From the NCBI GenBank assembly GCA_008692225.1, contig VICG01000014.1, positions 558,001 through 622,000 of the forward strand: a stretch of 64,000 nucleotides of DNA. The letters run 5' to 3'. The notes beneath the pieces were generated by a model. It made no database searches, was not told the DNA's origin, and worked only from the letters and a program-made list of their open reading frames with translations. The translations under genes were made by a program, and so were the position numbers. Position 1 is the stretch's first letter; every line of letters starts with the position of its first letter. Shown piece by piece: positions 59,088 through 64,000 of the stretch. Source of the DNA: Monilinia fructicola. Taxonomy: Eukaryota; Ascomycota; Leotiomycetes; Helotiales; Sclerotiniaceae.

Positions 59088-60575
59088 TTTTGGAGGGATG
59101 AAGAGGATGTTTATAGATGTTAGCATATCATGTTAGCGTGAATACTGAAAGATGATGGAGTAGATTTAGAGGCCAGGGTGAACTCCTATAGCATATTAAT
59201 ACGAAAAAAATCCGCCCAGCTTCACTCAAAGTGTAACTATCCATGACGCGCACCTTTCATAAACTATATCACTTATAAATATACCGTACACGTATGCCTC
59301 AGAACAAGCCCAGACAACACATCAAATCTATATTCTTCATAACATTGCCCTCATTCGTCTCGCATTAGATCTTGAATTATGAGTAAGTATCTATATCCAT
59401 TAGATTTCTCGAACCCAGTAAATCGAGCCCAATCTCTCAAATACGCTGGCCCACAAATACTAACTATACTTCAAGTGGACAAAAGTACTAAACAATCCTC
59501 TCGTTCCCCTCAAACCTTATTTCAACCTCTGGCGCTCCTCCCCCACCTCATCTGGCAAATCCTCCCGCCATACGATCATATCACACAATCTTCCAATTCC
59601 ATGATGAGATTCCTGATTCTCGCCAAAACGGTGAAACTATCATGTAAAAATATTATCGAAATCCACTTTATGTTTCCCGAATGAAAATTGGGGGTCGGTA
59701 GAATTGGTAAAGACAAGGGCGTGCAGGGCGTGCCGCTTGCCGGGATCCACTATTTGCAGTTCTAATATGACTAAGATGGAATTTAGATAGAATTTGAGGT
59801 TTGCTTTGCTTTGGAAATTGAGGACTTCTTTTAGACATTTTTCTTTCTTTCTTTCTTTCTTTCTTCTCCTTGCATTTTGGGTCTTGTGTGGTTCTGCTAC
59901 AAAGTGGAATTTTTTGGCCTTTGAGGATTGGGGAGGGTCTTGATTTGATTTGGAGAGATTCTTGACGGGGGGGTGGGGATTGGTATAGAAATGAAGAAGG
60001 GAAAAGTCTGAGGAACTGGCTACCAGCAGTATGGGTGAGATTGCTTAGAAATCGAGGATGAATCTTTACTTACATCTCTTTTAGGCAGAGAAAGATGATG
60101 GGCTAGAAGATTGAAGTTTTTGTGTTGTGTTTTGGGGTTCACGACTTCGTGCATCTTGAATTACCTTTCTGGGGTAAAGTTCAGCAAGACAAAAATCTGG
60201 TATTCGAAGATAAACATCCATTGAGATATAGATAAATGCCCTATATCATTGCGCTAAGATTCGAAACTATCAACATTGCATCAATGGTTTGGAGTAGCAG
60301 GGCCAATAAGCAAAAACGGCAACAGGGAACAATGAGTTTCAAAGCACGACTTCAAGGAATGAAACATTCCCAGCATCAAACATCAGCAAATATGGCACTT
60401 CCGTATCATCACATTTGAAGACAAAGGAGGCTTGTGTCTATAAAGTCTTCCTTAATTACCGGGATATCTTTCAAGTATGCAGCTAAAGCCACGGATGCAA
60501 TCTCAGCTCAATGAGGATTCTATCCATCATATCAAAATACACGAAGTGCAAAGCAATCCTCCCATCCGCCCTCAT
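59088..60575. other. Intergenic, 1.5 kb
   Basis: Convergent spacer with a (CTTT)6 tract at 59841-59864. A + frame at 59379-59684 has no recognisable domain and is not called. Confidence 0.45.
59841..59864 (+). repeat. (CTTT)n tract
   Basis: Six perfect tetranucleotide units. Confidence 0.9.
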
Positions 60576-62538
60576 CTACGCAATCCAGAACCATATTCTC
60601 TCAACCACGTTTCTTGGTTTCAAATCTGGCCATTGTCCATCCTCGGCATCAAGTGCGGCCTTACCAGTATAAATATCGGTATCGGCGGGTGAGATCCACT
60701 TCGTGCGCTTGAATATCTTCCAGAAGAAGAAGAGAAGGAAAAAAATGGGAACTCCGAGGTATGCGGTGAGAAAGTCTATGGATGTTAGTTTGATTCTCAA
60801 GAAACTTAGAGCAGGTACTTACTGGTGACATTCCAGTGAGAGTGGTTTTTACCAACAAAGACATCAAATCCATTGAAGATGATGATTATGGTGAAGAAAA
60901 TCAATGAGATATAAGCCGTATATGGTTGGAATTTGCTCTTGAAGACGAGGGTATTTCTATCAACCCCTTGTGCCGCCAAAGACTTATAGAATTGAATATA
61001 GGCAATGCAAATTGAGCACCATGTGAAAAGGGATGCAATGGTGGTCAAATTCTGAAACCATGTGAAAGCAGTTGCGGCACCACCGGAGCCAACTGACAAG
61101 TATGTAAGACCGGAGATCGATGCTGTGACGAGAACAGCCCAGTATGGGACACCGGTCTTGCTGCATCTCAGAAAGAATCTTGGGGCTTGTCTGTTCTGAG
61201 CGAGGGCGAACAAGTAACGAGATCCGGTATACAAGAAAGCGTTAGCGGAGGAAGATGCTGATGTCAAAATGACTGCATTGATGAGGGATGGCAAGACTGG
61301 GATACCGGCGTTTTGGATACCAATGACCCATGGAGATCGAGCCGCACCGGCAGCACCTTCATCTTGAGCCTTGAGCAAATGTTCGTCACTGGAAGAAACG
61401 AGGACACCGATAGCCAATGATCCAAGAACATAGAAGAACAAGATACGCCAGAATACTCTGCGGACTGCCTTTGGAATGTTCTTGCGTGGATTCTCGGCTT
61501 CACCAGCGGCTACAGCAACCAATTCAACACCACCATACGAGAAAGCAGCGTTGACAAGAGTTGAGAAAAGACCCAGGAATCGACCAGTGTTCCCTGTAGA
61601 GTCGTATTCCTTCATTGCTTGACCGTGCTTCCAGTAACGGAATCCCAAACGGTCGTGTTTAGGATTTCCTCCAAGATCCACAATGAACGCCATGATCAAA
61701 AGTCCCACAATTGTAATGATTTTGATACTGGCAAATAGGAACTCGGCTTCTCCGTATATTTGAACCGCGAAGATATTAAGACAGAGTACGAGAACAATGA
61801 TCAGGGAGATCCAGGCGGCGACATTTATATGTGCTGCTCCGGGCCAGTATTGAATAACGACGGAGGCGGCTGAAATTTCGGCACACAGGGTGATTGCATT
61901 GGAATACCAGTTCTATTCGGCCAATAAAGTCAGTATAGGCTCATGGCATCACCCCCGGGGTGAATGAAAGTCTGTTGTGCCTATTGCCACAGAAGTCGCA
62001 ACGGGGGAGGGCTTACAGCGGGATTTTGAGGAGAGGTAACTTACATTCCATCCGACAGCGAACCCGAGCGCATCATCCACATATCGAGCACAGAATTGTG
62101 GGATAGCTCCAGGTAAAGGTAACCATGTAGCCATCTCACCCAAGCATTGCATCATGGCATAAATGGCAACACCAGTAAAGCTGTAACCCAAGAGAATGGA
62201 GAGAGGACCAGCTTGTGTGAGAGCACTTCCGATACCTAAGAAGAGACCGGTACCAATTGTACCACCGAGCGCAATAAATTGAATATGTCTCGATTTCAAT
62301 CTTTGAGCAAAACAGTTAGCTTTCGCTGACTAGGAGCTATCTGTCTCATATATGGACCTTACCCTCGAGATACATAGCCATATTCCTCAGCAGTTTCAAT
62401 ATTTCCATAGAGCTCACCAGCTTCTTGGACGCGACTGGCTTTTGTTGCGTGGCCAGTAGCAGGATCGACATATTGGGCGTGAGCATGATTTCCGTTATAG
62501 TCAGGCGACTCATTGACGTTGTAGTGTTCCTTCTCCAT
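60576..62538 (-). CDS. Amino-acid permease (fungal YAT/AAP type)
   Basis: Four exons, 62538-62363, 62300-62045, 61912-60823 and 60775-60576, give 573 residues. A hydrophilic N-tail of about 60 residues precedes twelve helices. The first has the hallmark Ala-Leu-Gly-Gly-Thr-Ile-Gly-Thr-Gly-Leu-Phe. Also seen are Glu-Met-Ala-Thr-Trp-Leu-Pro, Phe-Ser-Tyr-Gly-Gly-Val-Glu-Leu, and a C-terminal Lys-Ile-Phe-Lys-Arg-Thr tail start. This is the APC superfamily amino-acid:H+ symporter of the fungal plasma membrane. Specificity (general or restricted) cannot be read from sequence. Introns are 62, 132 and 47 nt. The second is the longest and its acceptor (61913) is fixed by Gly-Trp-Asn-Asn-Trp-Tyr-Ser-Asn continuity. 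Confidence 0.92.
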
Positions 62539-63961
62539 TATTGCAGGTGGAAAATGGATTAATTTTGACGGAAAGGAATAAGAGGAAGAGGAGAATTGAT
62601 AAAGGGCTGGATGGTCGAGCGACTTTATACAACCCTCCGGCTTGAAGTGTTGAACGTGAATGGTACCCAAGAAGCAAGACTAGTGAATTATTACTGTTCG
62701 ACCTACCATGCCGTACCAAAACGCCATTTCAAGCACTCTGCAGCTGCAGGTTGTTTCAATTTCCAGCTCCTCGGCCCATTGGATATGAATGGAAACTTGA
62801 TATTGGATGACCAGACACGCAGTGCGCATTGGCCGGGGTCAAATCAATCACAAGGGTTTGTTAAGGACCGGAGCACCATACACACTACCCCATCATTCAC
62901 CTTTCAACACCCAACATGAACTAGTGGTTAATCACGTCAGGAAGTCTATGTTTTGGGGAAGTGGGAGGGATTCCGGAAGCTCCTTCGTTATCAAAAAGCA
63001 TGGATGGATTTCAAAATTCGAAGATTCTTGCAGAAAGCCGCTACTAATGATGTGATGTGATGTACTGATGCGGACTTTAATTTGTGTTCAAAGACAAGGG
63101 CTACTTCGACACAATAGGCTTGGTAGGGAAGGTCGTACAGACTATGCAGGTTGCAGAACATTGCTGATGCCTTGAATGCCACCTGTAACTTTTCTCCTCA
63201 GCAGGATGTCTATTTAGGCATCCCTTAAGCCAAAAGTTTTACAACAAACCCTTCATATAATATGTGGGAGCGCCGGAGAACGAGAGGAAAATTGCAAAGA
63301 TTGGCAACTTTGTTTCAAAGTGCAGTAGACAGAAGGGACGATAACTCCTATCTCATCTGCTGTCTGTCTAATCGCTTTAGTTCTAGTATGAGATGTCTTT
63401 TCGGCGACGCCGCCCACTGACCTGCCATTTTTAGAGAAACGGCCGAACTAATACTTGATATTTCTCATATTCGATATATCCTTGGGAAGAAAAACTCGCA
63501 AATGAGAAAGTCGATTTTCTCATTAGTTAGTTCTATTAGCTTTGAGATACAGCACTTCAATCAACCAATTAGCCAATTAGCCAATCATACAATTGATGCT
63601 AATTTAATCTTGTAAGGGATGGGATGGGATGGGATGGGATGCGAGGGCATGGCATGGCATGGCATGGAATGGCTGATAAGCTTACTAGGGGGGAGGATTC
63701 AAATATTAGCCAATAACCGAAGCTTAAGGTTGACCAATTGAATCTAGCGTTATCCTTAGCGTGGCTTTTAGCTCCGGGGTTCTTTGGCGGAGAATCAAAT
63801 GAGACGGGAAGCTTGCAGGCTGACTGACAGCTTTCCCAAAATCTTCACCAAAAACATCTAGGTCCTCAGTCTCATAGCATACCTAGGTACACACAGATCC
63901 TTCAGATCAGGAATCGATCACGTCAAAAAATCGGCATGTAACGAGCGATATATCATACACA
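62539..63961. other. Intergenic, 1.4 kb
   Basis: Permease promoter on the left. On the right a pentamer array (63616-63665) and a TACCTAGGT motif (63880-63888). No gene is supported. Confidence 0.45.
63616..63665 (+). repeat. (GGGAT)5 followed by (GGCAT)4
   Basis: Two adjoining pentamer arrays, 63616-63640 and 63646-63665. The same two pentamers recur, more degenerate, near 3594-3628, and GGGAT alone at 21416-21445. Confidence 0.95.
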
Positions 63962-64000
63962 ATGTTTCTCATCCCAGAAACAACCCGATCAAGTAAGAAA
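63962..64000 (+). other. Possible first exon of a gene cut by the window edge
   Basis: An ATG at 63962 opens a short frame that reaches a GTAAG donor-like sequence near 63993. Too short to identify. Confidence 0.15.

Noticed and set aside
59379..59684. A 101-codon + strand frame
   Set aside because: No recognisable domain, no conserved motif and no splice structure.

Overview
The window is nuclear DNA of a filamentous ascomycete. Most coding genes are broken by short introns (about 46 to 120 nt, GT-AG, one apparent GC-AG), spacers are long, and the products are typical fungal ones: Mbp1-type APSES factor, dynactin p25, fungal indoleamine 2,3-dioxygenase, Rieske-type AIF oxidoreductase. From memory the proteins look most like Sclerotiniaceae (Botrytis/Sclerotinia, grey and white moulds). 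That placement is inference, because no search was possible. Exon boundaries below were read by eye from splice sites, frame continuity and family conservation.

Layout, left to right. 1-9.9 kb: a ThrE/Prm10-like membrane protein, a long spacer, a decayed carboxylesterase 3' fragment, dynactin p25 and an F-box protein. 11-21 kb: a short MetE-like protein, an aldo-keto reductase pseudogene with several frameshifts, an SLC35-like transporter, and the MBF transcription factor mbp1 with a cluster of CGCG motifs in its own upstream region. 20.6-31.7 kb: mostly non-coding, holding G-rich simple repeats, a small secreted four-cysteine protein resembling the Hip1/Hrip1 (Alt a 1-like) cell-death elicitors, and one hypothetical protein. 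31.7-39.2 kb: a SAM methyltransferase, a DHA1-type MFS pump, a decayed 2OG-Fe(II) oxygenase and an intact TauD-type dioxygenase. 39.2-43 kb: a gene-poor block with a very AT-rich segment bounded by short inverted repeats, and a DHA2-type MFS remnant. 43.3-56.3 kb: an SRPBCC protein, indoleamine 2,3-dioxygenase, a calpain with a long Lys/Glu-rich tail, a secreted agmatinase-family ureohydrolase and a Rieske/AIF oxidoreductase. 57.6-62.5 kb: a frameshifted membrane-protein gene and an amino-acid permease. The right end may hold the first exon of another gene.

The genes do not form an obvious biosynthetic cluster; they are independently transcribed housekeeping and accessory genes. Themes are amino-acid and nitrogen use (permease, agmatinase family, tryptophan dioxygenase, MetE-like protein, TauD-like sulfonate use) and interaction or defence (MFS pump, secreted elicitor-like protein). 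Five accessory genes (carboxylesterase, aldo-keto reductase, 2OG oxygenase, DHA2 transporter, multi-pass membrane protein) are decayed or frameshifted. I found no convincing wholly new system. The best leads are possible mbp1 self-regulation, the elicitor-like secreted protein, over-represented intergenic 9-mers, the AT-rich inverted-repeat block and the possible dual start of the Rieske/AIF protein. I recognised no tRNA, rRNA or CRISPR array.
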